64,000 nt of DNA. It comes from Hydractinia symbiolongicarpus. Lineage: Eukaryota; Cnidaria; Hydrozoa; Anthoathecata; Hydractiniidae. The DNA lies in contig NC_079877.1 of assembly GCF_029227915.1 (NCBI RefSeq), forward strand, positions 16,292,851-16,356,850, written 5' to 3'. Made by a program: the position numbers and the translations under genes. Numbering within the stretch: position 1 is the stretch's first letter; each line of letters starts with the position of its first letter. A model generated the notes under the pieces. That model was not told where the DNA came from. It saw only the letters and a program-made list of their open reading frames with translations, and did no database searches. Below, piece after piece: positions 13,401 to 24,743 of the stretch.

Positions 13401-14581
13401 GCAAAAAAGCGATGTTTTGACTCTTTACTCAGATTCTAATAAAATGAGGAATTAAAATTTAGCTTTCTGTGGAACAAATATAAGTCTCTCTACCTTTTAG
13501 AAGGAATGTTGACACCAGGATGGCATGACACATAGGTAGCATTGTCTTTCAGATTTTTTTAACTGTGTACCCTTGTTTCCTATTTACCCTGGGTTTTCAC
13601 AAGTTATAATTACCGTCAGTTTTTTGCACCCTTCCACAATAATGGATATGGTAAGTTCACTTCCTTTTGTGTATTTTTTGTATGTAATTATAAAAAGTAA
13701 TTAGGGAACTTTCAACATGTGGGTTGATTGTCATTAGTAAAATGCTTTATGCACTGTCAGCCTATAGTAATTAAACATGTCATATACCATAATGCTTTGC
13801 GTTGTTTTGCAATATGCTCTCTATTAAAGTTTAAAGTTTTATATTGCACTTGGTTGTTGTCGAGATTGGAGGTTTTAACATATGCTTTCTTTCTCAAAGA
13901 TTATTATGTGTGTAAATGAATTATTAATTATTCAGTTTTCCAGTTTTTTTTTTACATTGTCATTTTCATATATATTATATATATATCTACAAGCTGTGGG
14001 CAAAAAGTACATGTTTTACAGTAGTGAATGGAAATACTACTTGTTGTGGTGGTTTTACATTTCATAAGAGAAGTATTAAACGTCATCATTCATACAGATG
14101 TTATTAAGTGTTATTTTTGTGTTGGTTTAATGTATATAGCTTTGGGTGAGATTTTTTAAAATGAAACTTTAATTTTTCGTACATGCATAAGAAAGTTTCA
14201 ACCCACACAACTTATATTTTTAGTTTCATAAGCAAATAATTACTATGATGTAAAGAAACTATTCTGTGTATTTAATAATTTTGTTTCAAGGAAGTTCATA
14301 TTTCTGACTGAATGTTTTGTTTATATGTATGTTTTAATTAATTTTAATTATATCGATTTGACTTAAAAACTTTCTATTGTCTGACAAGATTACAAAAAAT
14401 ATAATAATATTTTTGTTTATGTGTTAAGAGGAACAACGTGTGCAGATTTTCTTGATGTGCAAAATGAAAAATCTCTACACTAGTTCCTTCTTCAAGTTTT
14501 TGTAACTTTTACTTTTATATAGGCTAGGTCGAAATACAATTTAAATAATTAAAAAAAAACATACAAAAAATATAATATATC
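7451..14581. other. long AT-rich intergenic region upstream of HMBS
   Basis: No gene is supported. The region holds simple repeats, such as a CAGA run near 9814-9835 and a TA run near 9943-9960. It also holds A/T homopolymers and a dispersed repeat around 12353-12420 that recurs at 22596-22660. The promoter of the downstream gene must lie near the right end, but I see no clear core promoter motif. Confidence 0.6.
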
Positions 14582-17500
14582 ATGGAGTCACTGTTAAAAC
14601 GAAAACATCAACAAGAGGGTAGTGATGTTAGTAAAAAGTTTCGACCAGCCGAAGAACACCCATCCGATGTCATCAGGGTCGGATCTAGGAAGAGCCAGGT
14701 ATAAAATCAATGTTTTTTTGTTTTATTTTTCTGCCTTGTTGAAGGTATGAGGATGGATGTCTTCACTGACATAAATACAGTTTTGCACAAATTTCATTGT
14801 CGGTTGGAGAGAAGAACACCAAAATCGTAATATTCATAAGCTATTCACAGCTATTCGTTTTGTAATGTTATTTTATGCTGTCTACATTATTATCATCTGT
14901 CTACAAGTGTGTTTTGGATAACTAAAAATATAATCATTTTCCTTACTATTTTTGTGACTATTCTGTAAGTGTCTAAAAAAAAGTTGATTATTTTTTTTGA
15001 TTTCCAGCTGTAAAATTAAATTTTAAGCACCAGAAAAACAACAAAACTGTTGATTGTTTTAAAGATATTCATATTACTTTTCATTCCAAAAAATTCTAGT
15101 CATCAGCCTTGTGTCTCCTTCCTGTTTCCTTCCTTAAAATTCAAATTTTGTCCAACAGGAACTATAAGTGACATCATTACCAACATTTTGTACAAACATT
15201 GAACTTCCACATGGTGTGTTTTTGTGAGTTACAAAGCTGTACTCCTCCGTTGTGTAAAGTTAAAGTATAATTCTAAGTGTTTTCCTTTTCACTTTTTAAT
15301 TTTCTGTTTTCTTTTCCAGCTTGCAGTAATTCAAACAAAATCAATTATAAAAGCTTTAGAAGATAGAAACCCTGAATTAAGTTTTGAAATGGGTAAGAAA
15401 TTGGATAATTTTTTTCTTGCATTTTGAGATTGATATGTGAAAATTATTGTGTTTTGAAAATTAATTTGAAAATTATTGTGTGGGATTATTACCACATTTA
15501 GTTCTTCCATATGTTTTTTTTCCGTTCTTTTGTTGTCTGTTTTCTAATAAAATGTATATATTTTTTCTTTAGAAACTATGGACACATTAGGAGACAAAAT
15601 ATTGGACATTGCATTACCTAAAGTATGTAGCTTCCTCACTTCTTTTTTTTAAATAAATGTCAAGTGGAATGATTCTCATCTATTTAACAATGACTAAAAA
15701 CATCAAAAACGTCCACACCTTAAACGCAACCCTCTTGATGTAATATAATTTGTAAAATAATATATTAAATATTTTATTGTTGCATCCTAACATAAGAAAA
15801 GAAGAAGTTCGTAATGTTTTTTTGCAAAATTTTCCAAACTGCTCTTATTTTTTTAGTTCGGGGAGAAAAGCCTATTCACAAAAGATCTTGAAATTGCTCT
15901 CCAGGAGAAAAGGTATATATATACACCCAGACAACATTGTCAGGCAGAAAATCTACCTGGATTATATCAGTAAAACGATGAGGCATTTTTATTTTGTATT
16001 TTAGAGTTGATTTTCTGGTCCATTCACTAAAAGATTTGCCAACAACAATGCCGGAAGGGATGGCTTTAGCAACTATTTACAAGTGAGTCATGAAACTTGA
16101 TTGTTCGAAGTTTTCATCTATTCTTAAAAGCTAGTCATTAGCCTGTCGTACATATTTCCCACATCGGTATCTTGTGAGTCTTGTTCACGTGTTAGCAGGA
16201 AGTAATGGTGTACGATAATAAAAAAAGCTGTTGTACAAGTATTTTAAACAGAAAAAAAAAGATTCATTTACGTAAAAGTTTTTGTTTTTTTAATTTAAAG
16301 GAGAGACGATCCGCATGACTGTGTCATATTCCATCCCAAACACAAAGGGAAAAAGCTGGCAGATCTTCCTGAAAAAAGGTGCGTCGAACACACTTTTTTT
16401 AAACAACATGGAGGAGTTCATTGATACCGCTACCTCAACACGCTTCACCACATTTATTATTTTCAACGTGCTCGTGTTATGTAATCAACTGTCATTCCGT
16501 ATAGAATTTTTATTTGTTTATTTATTTATTTATTTTTAGTGTAATTGGTACGAGTTCACTTCGACGGGTTGCACAGCTGAAACGAGCGTACGGCCACTTG
16601 GAATTTAAAAGCATTGTATCTTTTCATATCAAAAAATCTTTATGATAAAGGCCAGACCTTACAACCTATCTGTCTAATACGCGAAAGTATTGCATTCAGA
16701 AAAAATAAGTAACTTTGTCACGTGTATGCTTATATACTAACGTGTTTTGTCAGGCAAGGATATGCAGGGAGTGTGACGGCAATTATTTACAAACCAATTA
16801 CAACGAATCGCATTAAAACAAATCGTTCCGCCGTCTTTCCGTTTTTGTGAGGTTTTTTGATTCGTGTGCGTCGCCTTTGCATCACAAGTTTCGGGTTTAT
16901 TTATAACTATGACGTAATCGGAGACCGGAGTAGACGCAAGATTTTCCGATAGGGATGCTGTGTTTCTGCATAATTAAGAAAAATAAATTAACGATTACCG
17001 CAAATGACTTTGCAACATTTTGTTATTTACGTGAGCGTGTGTTTCCTTGACGGATGTTTGTTAGAGAGGAAACTTGAATACGAGGCTTCGTAAATTGGAA
17101 AAAGATTCGGAATACGACGCTATTGTTCTTGCAAAAGCTGGTATTGATCGTATGAAATGGGGAGACAAAGTTGACCAGGTAGGCTGTGTGTTAATATTTT
17201 TGAATATAAGTGAAGCAAAGTCAATGTGAAGGAATAACAAAGGACAGCTGGTAACAAATCCTACCTTGTTTTTATTCCTAGGTTTTGACCGAAGAAGAAT
17301 GCTTGTATGCAATCGGACAGGTTCGTTGTTTTTTTTATATTACTTGTTTTGATTACTTTGTTTTACTATTATATTTTCGAATTTTTCTTTTTTGATTGTT
17401 TTTGTGAAATATGTATTTTTATACAGGGTGCGATGGCTGTTGAAGTAAGAAGTGATGATAAATACACAAGCAGTTTACTCGGCCAACTTAGTGACATACC

Positions 17501-18414
17501 ATCATTGTTGACCTGTCTCGCCGAACGGACTTTTATGCGAGTACTGGTAAGGACTTTAAAGATACATATTTATTCTTTTACTGCAGGCAGTTAAAGAAAT
17601 GACCTAATGCTGGCCGAGAACGAAACTTAATTTCCACCACGAGACGTTAAAATTTTGCATGAGATATGGTGGACGTTATCGATAGAAAATGTTTCCTTTT
17701 TTTTTTTTTTTTTGCAAACCCTTACCAATAATGAGATCTTTATTGAAAAGAAAATTTTCTTGCGAATGTGTTGTTTGCCGCTAAAACAATTGTTCACGCT
17801 TAACTCAGTACTAAATTTAAAAAAAAAATTTATGAGAATTTTAATGTTCTGTTTAGAATGGCGGATGCAGCACTCCTGTTGGATGTTATGCCAAGTTGGG
17901 TGATAACGAGGTAGGCGTTAACAACTTTATTTTGGTTTAGTGTTAGCAAAAATCAGATATGCGGTACCGGTTTGGGTTAAGTACTGGTTTATTATCAATT
18001 CAAATCCAACGTTCAAAATTCTACAAATTAACGTGTGTGATTTTTTTTTGTCTAAGGCCAGAAATTTATTGGCGTGATATTTGAATATACCTATGTCTCA
18101 TTTTCTAGCTCTCCCTGCACGGTGTTGTTTTAAACGAAGATGGTAGTATCTGCTTGGAACACACATTAAAGGAAAAAATAAAAACAAATATTCCAACGGT
18201 GGAGGGTGTCGAAAATTCATTTGAGATGTCAAAATCAGGCGTTTTTGTCGATAGCAGATACATGGACGAACTTATTAAAGCAGAAAAGTTAGGCGAAGAC
18301 TTGGCTCTTGCTTTAAAAGAACTAGGCGCTGATGAAGTGCTACGTGACGTTCGAGCAAACTTACCGAAAGTAACAAATATACAAATTCCAACGAGCGGAA
18401 TTTTAAAACTGTAA
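14582..18414 (+). CDS. HMBS: hydroxymethylbilane synthase (porphobilinogen deaminase), 12 exons, complete
   Basis: Joins four porphobilinogen molecules into hydroxymethylbilane, the third step of haem synthesis, in the cytosol. Exons with GT-AG borders: 14582-14698, 15320-15392, 15573-15622, 15857-15912, 16005-16082, 16301-16378, 16540-16615, 17065-17178, 17282-17320, 17427-17546, 17857-17910 and 18109-18414. All phases match, giving 386 residues, slightly longer than human HMBS. Family signatures are present: VGSRKSQLA near residue 33, SLKDLP (catalytic Asp), [18 protein letters not shown] (substrate and cofactor Arg) and GGCSTPVG, whose Cys carries the dipyrromethane cofactor. The first 30 residues are polar with no clear targeting signal. 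The gene looks intact. It faces the acyltransferase gene tail to tail. Confidence 0.95.
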
Positions 18415-20154
18415 TTCATCCGAAAAATATTTTTATACTTTCTAAAAGAATTAGAGTGGATGTAGATATAAATTATTCTCATTATACTTTCAGTGGATGC
18501 TTTTTCTCGCAAGAACAAGCCTTAACATCCTGTGTGATCTTGTCGACTTTGCTTTTGTATATAATATATATTTTGATTTTATGTTACGTCACAGTTTTTT
18601 TTATATGCGCTCCCTGCTGAACTACCATGTTTGTTTTTTGTTTTAGTCCTTATTTAGCTTATTTATGAATTCCTTTTATCAAAAAAAAAATTGTCATCCG
18701 AGTTCATTTCATGAATGTCCGGTTCCAATATATATATACGCTTTTTTATAAGGAACACTGATGTTGGCGTTGTTACGACCAAAAGCTCTAATACAAAATA
18801 ATAATTAAAAACGACTTGATTTTTTATATTTACTAACATATATGCTGTTATGTTCTAGTAACAAAAATTATAGGTAAATTTGAACCCCGAATCACACATT
18901 CTGCTAAATATATAAAGTATAAGTGTGACCACCTTGAAATCTGCAGCAAGTCAATCTCGAGTAAAGTAAAGTAAAAATTCGAAAAATCGCCAAGGCGTCA
19001 GTCTTAATAATATGACATGTCCTCGTGTTTCACAAACATTCTCTCATGTTCTGGGATTCGACTTTGCAGTAATAAATCTTTATTGTTTATACAGACTTTG
19101 AAACATTTTTGCTTCAAAGAAGTATACCTCCTGGGTATAATAAGGGCGTATTTCTTATTATTTTGATTTATTCCGGAGAAAAAAAATCACCTTGAGTTTG
19201 CTAAAATTATATGCAAAAATAAGATTGAGAGGGAAATTGCTTAGAAAATCCTAGAGCCGATATTTTCCCTCACATTCTCATTATTTTTTCTAGCAATCAT
19301 ATCAGAAAGTAAAAACAAAATGGTCTGGTGACAAAATTGTGCCTATCCAAACCCCCATCGTACCAGGATCACATAGCGAGGTTACTATTGCGCTATGTCT
19401 CTTTGGACGCTAACATATGTTGGTGTGTTATTTAAATTTAGCAAAATTAATTCCGTGCCGTACTGGCGAAACTTTAATGTTACGACAAATTAGCGAGAAA
19501 TAGAAAGAGATTTTAAACTTAAAAATTGATTGAAAATGAAATACATATTTCTTTCTATGCCACAATCTTGGTCAAAATACATTGAGACACAACCGATAAT
19601 TTTTAAGTTTAATTCCGCAATATAACAGATTCCACATTCTTTAACTTGTCAAACTTATGCCAGCATGAACACTTTTTACGTCAATTATTTCGTTGTGCCG
19701 GTGCACTGGAAGAATATGTGACTAAAAAATTTGAAACGCTGTCTGACTGGCGTAAATGTGTACAAAGCTTTGGTCATTGACGATTTTTTCCGTACATTAC
19801 ACTTTCGGTATAAAGGAAAGAAAACGAAGAAAAGTTCGTTATATCGAGAGTTCGTTATATATAGCGTTGAGTGCAACACATTGCCTGACGTTCTCGAGAA
19901 GAACTCTACCAGAATACAATTCAAAATCAAAACAAATTCGAATCAAATCAGTATTTTTGAGTTTTTGTTTACATTACACAGTATGCAACGTCTCTATAAA
20001 TCCAGCAAATTATCTCTTATGTCGGAAATACACGGTGAAACATATCTTTAGAAACACTTGGGTTTTTTTTTTGAGTTTCTAGAAATTTCGAAGATCATTT
20101 AAAAATTATTATCGAATTTTCATAAAAAATAAAAATTCAAGCAAGTTTCATTAA
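18415..20154. other. intergenic between two convergent genes
   Basis: No coding exon is supported. Overlapping ORFs at 19685-20082 on both strands have no recognisable composition. It presumably holds the 3' UTR of HMBS at its left end, though no canonical AATAAA was found close to the stop. Confidence 0.55.
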
Positions 20155-20160
20155 TTTATT
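20155..20160 (-). promoter_or_regulatory. polyadenylation signal AATAAA
   Basis: AATAAA on the minus strand lies about 46 bases after the stop codon of the acyltransferase-like gene. This is a normal place for the cleavage signal of a short 3' UTR. Confidence 0.6.
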
Positions 20161-20205
20161 ACTTCATCAATACAACTCAGGGACAAGTTTCGCCTATTAT
20201 TGTTG

Positions 20206-21396
20206 CTAAAACAGAATTCCTTCTACAATTTCATGATTATATAGTTTACTATCATCAACATCATTGTTAACAAGCAAATAAACAGCCAATCTTTCTTTAT
20301 CCGCCATAAACGCTATAAACAATACACTAAAATCACCCATGCCAGTCATCCCTTCAACAGATTCTAAGAACACCGGAGTATGGATGCAATGCTTATATCC
20401 ATCCAGTTCTAATTGATGGTAGTTATGTGCCCAATTGGTGGCCATGCTATTTACTGGCTTCCTTTCCAATTTGCCTACTTTACTGGTCATAGCTTTAAAA
20501 GCCTCTCGCATGGTTTTAGGTGATGTCATATCTTCTTTGGAGAACACAGCTCCCGCATTGTAGTTACCTGCTTCATTTAAAGCTAGTACCTTTCTATCTA
20601 GCTTTCCTCTCATGTTGACTGCCATATGGACGCCACCAGCTTCATAGATCTCCTTACCTAAAATAACTGACATAATGATGTCATTGGTAGACACAAAGAA
20701 ATCGTTTTTATTGTAAATTTCTTTATACTTCTTAATGGCGGCTTGGATAATTTTGATATAATGGACTCTGGGAGGTTTTTCAGGTTTAAGGACGGGTTGT
20801 TCCTCCTCTGGTGCTTCTTCTAAGCCATCTTTAGGATGTGTGAAATTGAATTTTTCCCTGACGGTATCCCATATGCTGCTATCTCTTGTATTGCTTAAAC
20901 TGACCACTTGTGTATCAGCATTTAGCATTTTCCAGACCTGATATTCCGTCCAGCCATCAGCAATCACATGACTCATTGCGAGAACTATTACCAACTTTGT
21001 CTTTTTTGAATTTTCCACATAATATAATTTAATCAAATGTTGCGCGCCATTTAAAAGATCCTTGCCCCTTTTCAAGTCAACATAATGTCGGAATTGATTC
21101 GAGAACTCTGAAATTGGTTGGCTAAATAGTTTATCATCGATTATAAACTTGATATAATTAGCTACAGAAAACACATGCGGGACGTTTAAAACCACTTCAC
21201 CCAGTTCAGTTTTCGTAAGATTTCCTGTGAGCCATTTATTTGCTTGTAAAACTTTTATAAGGTTCTCTTCGACGTTTTTCTTGGTATTCTTTGCATGTTC
21301 AGCATCGCATGTTTCGTAGAAAGATGCCATGGCGTTGGGATATGAATTTCCAAACCATTCCCACTCGTGAGATTGCAGTTTTATCGTTTCAGACAT
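20206..21396 (-). CDS. CoA-dependent acyltransferase-like protein, HxxxDG motif, uninterrupted reading frame
   Basis: An intact 396-residue ORF. The motif SHVIADGW at residues 142-149 is the HxxxDG active site of the chloramphenicol acetyltransferase/BAHD/condensation-domain superfamily, in which the His acts as general base for acyl transfer. A second superfamily-like segment, STNDIIMSVIL, lies near residue 240, followed by AVNMRGKLD and a GNYNAGA stretch. The plant BAHD DFGWG motif is absent. A Pro/Glu-rich linker near 195-215 joins the two halves, as expected for a two-lobed fold. No signal peptide or membrane segment is visible. The coding part is intronless. A TTGATTTAG site just before the start suggests an intron in the 5' UTR. 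Acyl donor and acceptor cannot be told. Horizontal origin is possible but unproven. Confidence 0.75.
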   Translation of the reverse strand: MSETIKLQSHEWEWFGNSYPNAMASFYETCDAEHAKNTKKNVEENLIKVLQANKWLTGNLTKTELGEVVLNVPHVFSVANYIKFIIDDKLFSQPISEFSNQFRHYVDLKRGKDLLNGAQHLIKLYYVENSKKTKLVIVLAMSHVIADGWTEYQVWKMLNADTQVVSLSNTRDSSIWDTVREKFNFTHPKDGLEEAPEEEQPVLKPEKPPRVHYIKIIQAAIKKYKEIYNKNDFFVSTNDIIMSVILGKEIYEAGGVHMAVNMRGKLDRKVLALNEAGNYNAGAVFSKEDMTSPKTMREAFKAMTSKVGKLERKPVNSMATNWAHNYHQLELDGYKHCIHTPVFLESVEGMTGMGDFSVLFIAFMADKERLAVYLLVNNDVDDSKLYNHEIVEGILF

Positions 21397-21912
21397 ATTT
21401 CTAAATCAAAAATAAATGTTAATATATTTGACAGCAAAGACAAAGCTAAAAACTTTGCTGAAACAAACAAAAAAACAGAAAGCATCAGTTTGAATCTCAA
21501 AATAATGTCTTCTCTGAAGTAAATCACAATTTTAGGATGCCACATGTTTTTAGTATAGCTAAACGCTTGAAAGAAGTTGTAGCTATATACATATATTCTA
21601 AAATTAAAATACACTTTGTTCATATAGATTCATATGGTTGAATGTACATTGTTGTTGAAGTGTGGTGAATTCTTTTTTTTTTATTCATTATTTGTTCAAT
21701 TCGTATTTAAATAAGTGTTTGAAAAGACAGTGCCTTAATAATTTCAACAAAATATGTAAATAAAAAGTTATGCATATAACCTTTATTAATTTTTTTCTTG
21801 TATAGTGCGGAGATTGTTAAGGGTACTAAGGTTCCCATAAAAATTGAAAAAACTGTTTTTTTGAAAAAAGAACATAAAAAAATAACAATATAATTTCTTC
21901 ACCCTCACCCTT

Positions 21913-21963
21913 GAGCTCTTCGAGATAAACCTCGAAAGTCGAGGTTTTATTCTCGAAGAGCTC
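21913..21963. repeat. 51-bp inverted repeat (foldback)
   Basis: GAGCTCTTCGAGATAAACC on the left pairs with the inverse of GGTTTTATTCTCGAAGAGCTC on the right. Two single-base insertions interrupt the stem and the loop is very short. It may be a small MITE. Confidence 0.6.
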
Positions 21964-22558
21964 TGGGGGCGAGAATGCCCCACACCTTATAAACCAACCC
22001 TAATTTCGAGCTATACACTCTGAAAAGAGATTGAAATAATTGATATTGCAGAAGCCAGTTTATGTGTGAGTGTTTTTTAATTGAGTAAGAAAAACGAACA
22101 TTTTCGTGAATGAATTACCCTTTTTCTTTTTAATAAAAACCATGAGTAGAAACCAGATTTTCACAACATATAGCATAGAAGAGTAGACACAACTCTGTCT
22201 CGTTCTTTCGTATCTAAACCCAACTATCCGCGCTACAAATTACGGTCAACCGACAGAAATGATCAGAAAAATTAATCGACTGAAAACATGCGCAAATCAT
22301 GCGCGAATAGTTTGCCAGGGTAGTGTGTTTGTGACGTTGTATGATTGCAAGCTGTCATTTTTATCATTATGAATATTATTTTGTATTGCGAAACTCGATT
22401 CTGGATTTTGAACGCAATTCGATTATTCTATTGGACAAGATTTTGTAACTGGATTTTGGATTTTAAACGAAACCGTTTGTACAAACTTGACACATATGAA
22501 CTTACAGAAAATGAAAATTGTAAAGTTCAGCCAAAATGAATAAAAAATATATAAAAGT

Positions 22559-22594
22559 TAAATTTCTGCCTAGCTGTAGCTAGGTAGAAATTTA
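22559..22594. repeat. 36-bp palindrome
   Basis: TAAATTTCTGCCTAGCT is followed after two bases by AGCTAGGTAGAAATTTA, a 17-bp stem with one mismatch. A sequence beside it (GTCATGCATAATAAGTGGAAC) recurs in similar form near 12358, so this is probably the end of a dispersed repeat. Confidence 0.6.
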
Positions 22595-24650
22595 CAATGT
22601 CATGCATAATAAGTGGAACTTTTAAGTCAATAATCTTGAGAACCAATAAAGAATATCCAAAAAAATAAAAAGATTTCTAGACAACTTTTAAAGCTCTTTC
22701 ATACAACTTGTTTTCAATTGGGAGGTAAGTTTTACAGATACAACAAAGTGTTATTGTCAGGTGGGTAAATCATTCACCAATTTTCAAGTTTCTCTTAGCT
22801 ACTAGTTTTGCAACTCAGTGCTTGCTATCCAACCAATTCAGTAAAATACACATAACTAAACTGCTTGAATTTGAAGATTATAAAAACAAACTCGCCGCAC
22901 ATATTTGTGACACAGAAACGCCGAGCTCGCTTAGCTTCTGTTATATATTAGGTTATATATAAAACTGTATATTCGTGCTCCGTTACACGGCACACTAGTT
23001 ATTTGTGAGCTGGGTGGGAGTTGTTGTAAGTTTTGCGAACAATTAGACTGGAACTAGTGTTACAGAGCACGGTTAATATGTAACAAAAATAAATACAAGG
23101 TTTAAAACTTGAAGCGACTTCAATTTACGCTCAGCGATAAAATTCAAAAAAATAACACAGGTGATCATAACATTTTTAATGACGTCATTTATATTTTCTA
23201 ATGATTTGTTAGCATCTTTAACTGATCATTTATATCAACAAAAACATTGGCGAATTAAACCACAATTACTTGATTTAGCTATGTAGCACAAACTGCGAAC
23301 TGGTGTTTCGCAGTCTGACAGTTCAAACAGCAAATCAATAACACAGTGTATTACAGCAACCAACCCACAATCTATACAGATATAAGCACTTTATCCCATA
23401 TTAGCTCCTTTTATTGACGTAAAATCCATCAGTATTATTTATTTTACATTGTTTACGTTCAGACAAAAAAATTAAAAAATGAAAGAATAACACTTTGTTT
23501 ACCACAACTTACATTTTTTGAACAAGAATGTTCTCCGCAAGAAATTTCTTAAACCTGTTTGTATATTTATCTTGCAAATAAAAACCCCAATGTTAACGAA
23601 TTAAAAAGTCGATATCACCATAGCAAAATTTGTTATGTTACCATGGTTAATAACGATTCCCTGTTGTGTACAAGCATTGCTAACTCATTCCCAGGACTTT
23701 GTCTAAGTGACTTAGAAGGATACAACCTCGTCCTTAGGGTATCTTGTAACTTTTTAACAACGGGACGGCGATTGAGGAGGATAGACTCTGTTGTCCTAGG
23801 ATGGACTAACCAGGGCTTGTTTTGTTTTTGGGGCAATGAACAAAGAAGCATACTGGACATAATTAGTTTTGTTTTTATTTTTTCATATTTTTTTGGGGGT
23901 CCTAATTTAGTACAAAGATAAAACTGCTTTGTTCTCTTTAAGAAATTTGACACAGAGTGCAAAAAATGCATGGTCAATATAATAGTGCATTAAAATCTTT
24001 CTATCATCTGAACACCTGAATTTTTAGGTCAAAATAGGTAAATATTTCATATTTTTATGCCTAGTACTGTTTTTGCTTCAAACTTTCTTAAGCTTTCGAT
24101 CTTAAGAATAATTTCTTTCTAAAGCCGACATTTTTTAGGTGTATCGGTCTATATTTTTTTTTTGGTTTTGCAATATTCTGAATGCTACACAAGGTCCGTT
24201 TGTTTATGCTTGTACATGTTAAGACGTACATATTTCGAGAAATATGTTACTTTCTTCAGTCAACGTGAAATAATTATATAAAACTTAAAAGTTTCGCTAT
24301 ATGACGGTGAGCTTTGGCTACCCTGTTGTCTAGCGAAAGAATTTTTTTTCAGATTTTCTGTGTGGTATTAAAGAACAGCTTTCCTATTTCACCATACATG
24401 GTATACCGATCCTGATCTATTTACGTAAAGGACAGGAACTTTGCCAGATAGAATGTTTTGCGAGAAAACAAGAAAAAGCGAAACTTAGAGCATAAATTTC
24501 GCAAGAGACCATGTTTTTGTAGAAAAAAATCGTGATCTAATCGTGAATATAATGCATACTCCAGAAGCGTCATGTTATAGGTAGAATTTTCATATGGCAA
24601 ATATTGACAAATTTATGTAATTTCAGCAATTCTTCATGGCTTTTACATTC

Positions 24651-24743
24651 CAATCCATTCTAAGGTAGCCGCTTTTACAGTACAATCCATTCTAAGGTAG
24701 CCGCTTTTACACTACAATCCATTCTAAGGTAGCCTTTACATAG
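24651..24743 (+). repeat. 32-bp tandem repeat, about 3 copies
   Basis: The unit beginning CAATCCATTCTAAGGTAGCC is repeated at 24651, 24683 and 24715. The copies are nearly identical and the last is shortened. Confidence 0.85.

Noticed and set aside
19685-20082. Overlapping ORFs on both strands between HMBS and the acyltransferase gene
   Set aside because: No splice-site logic, no domain, and composition like surrounding AT-rich DNA.
23559-23977. 114-120-codon ORFs on both strands
   Set aside because: They overlap a cluster of repeat ends (CTCATTCCCAGG, CTCGTCCTTAGG), and neither shows protein-like constraint.
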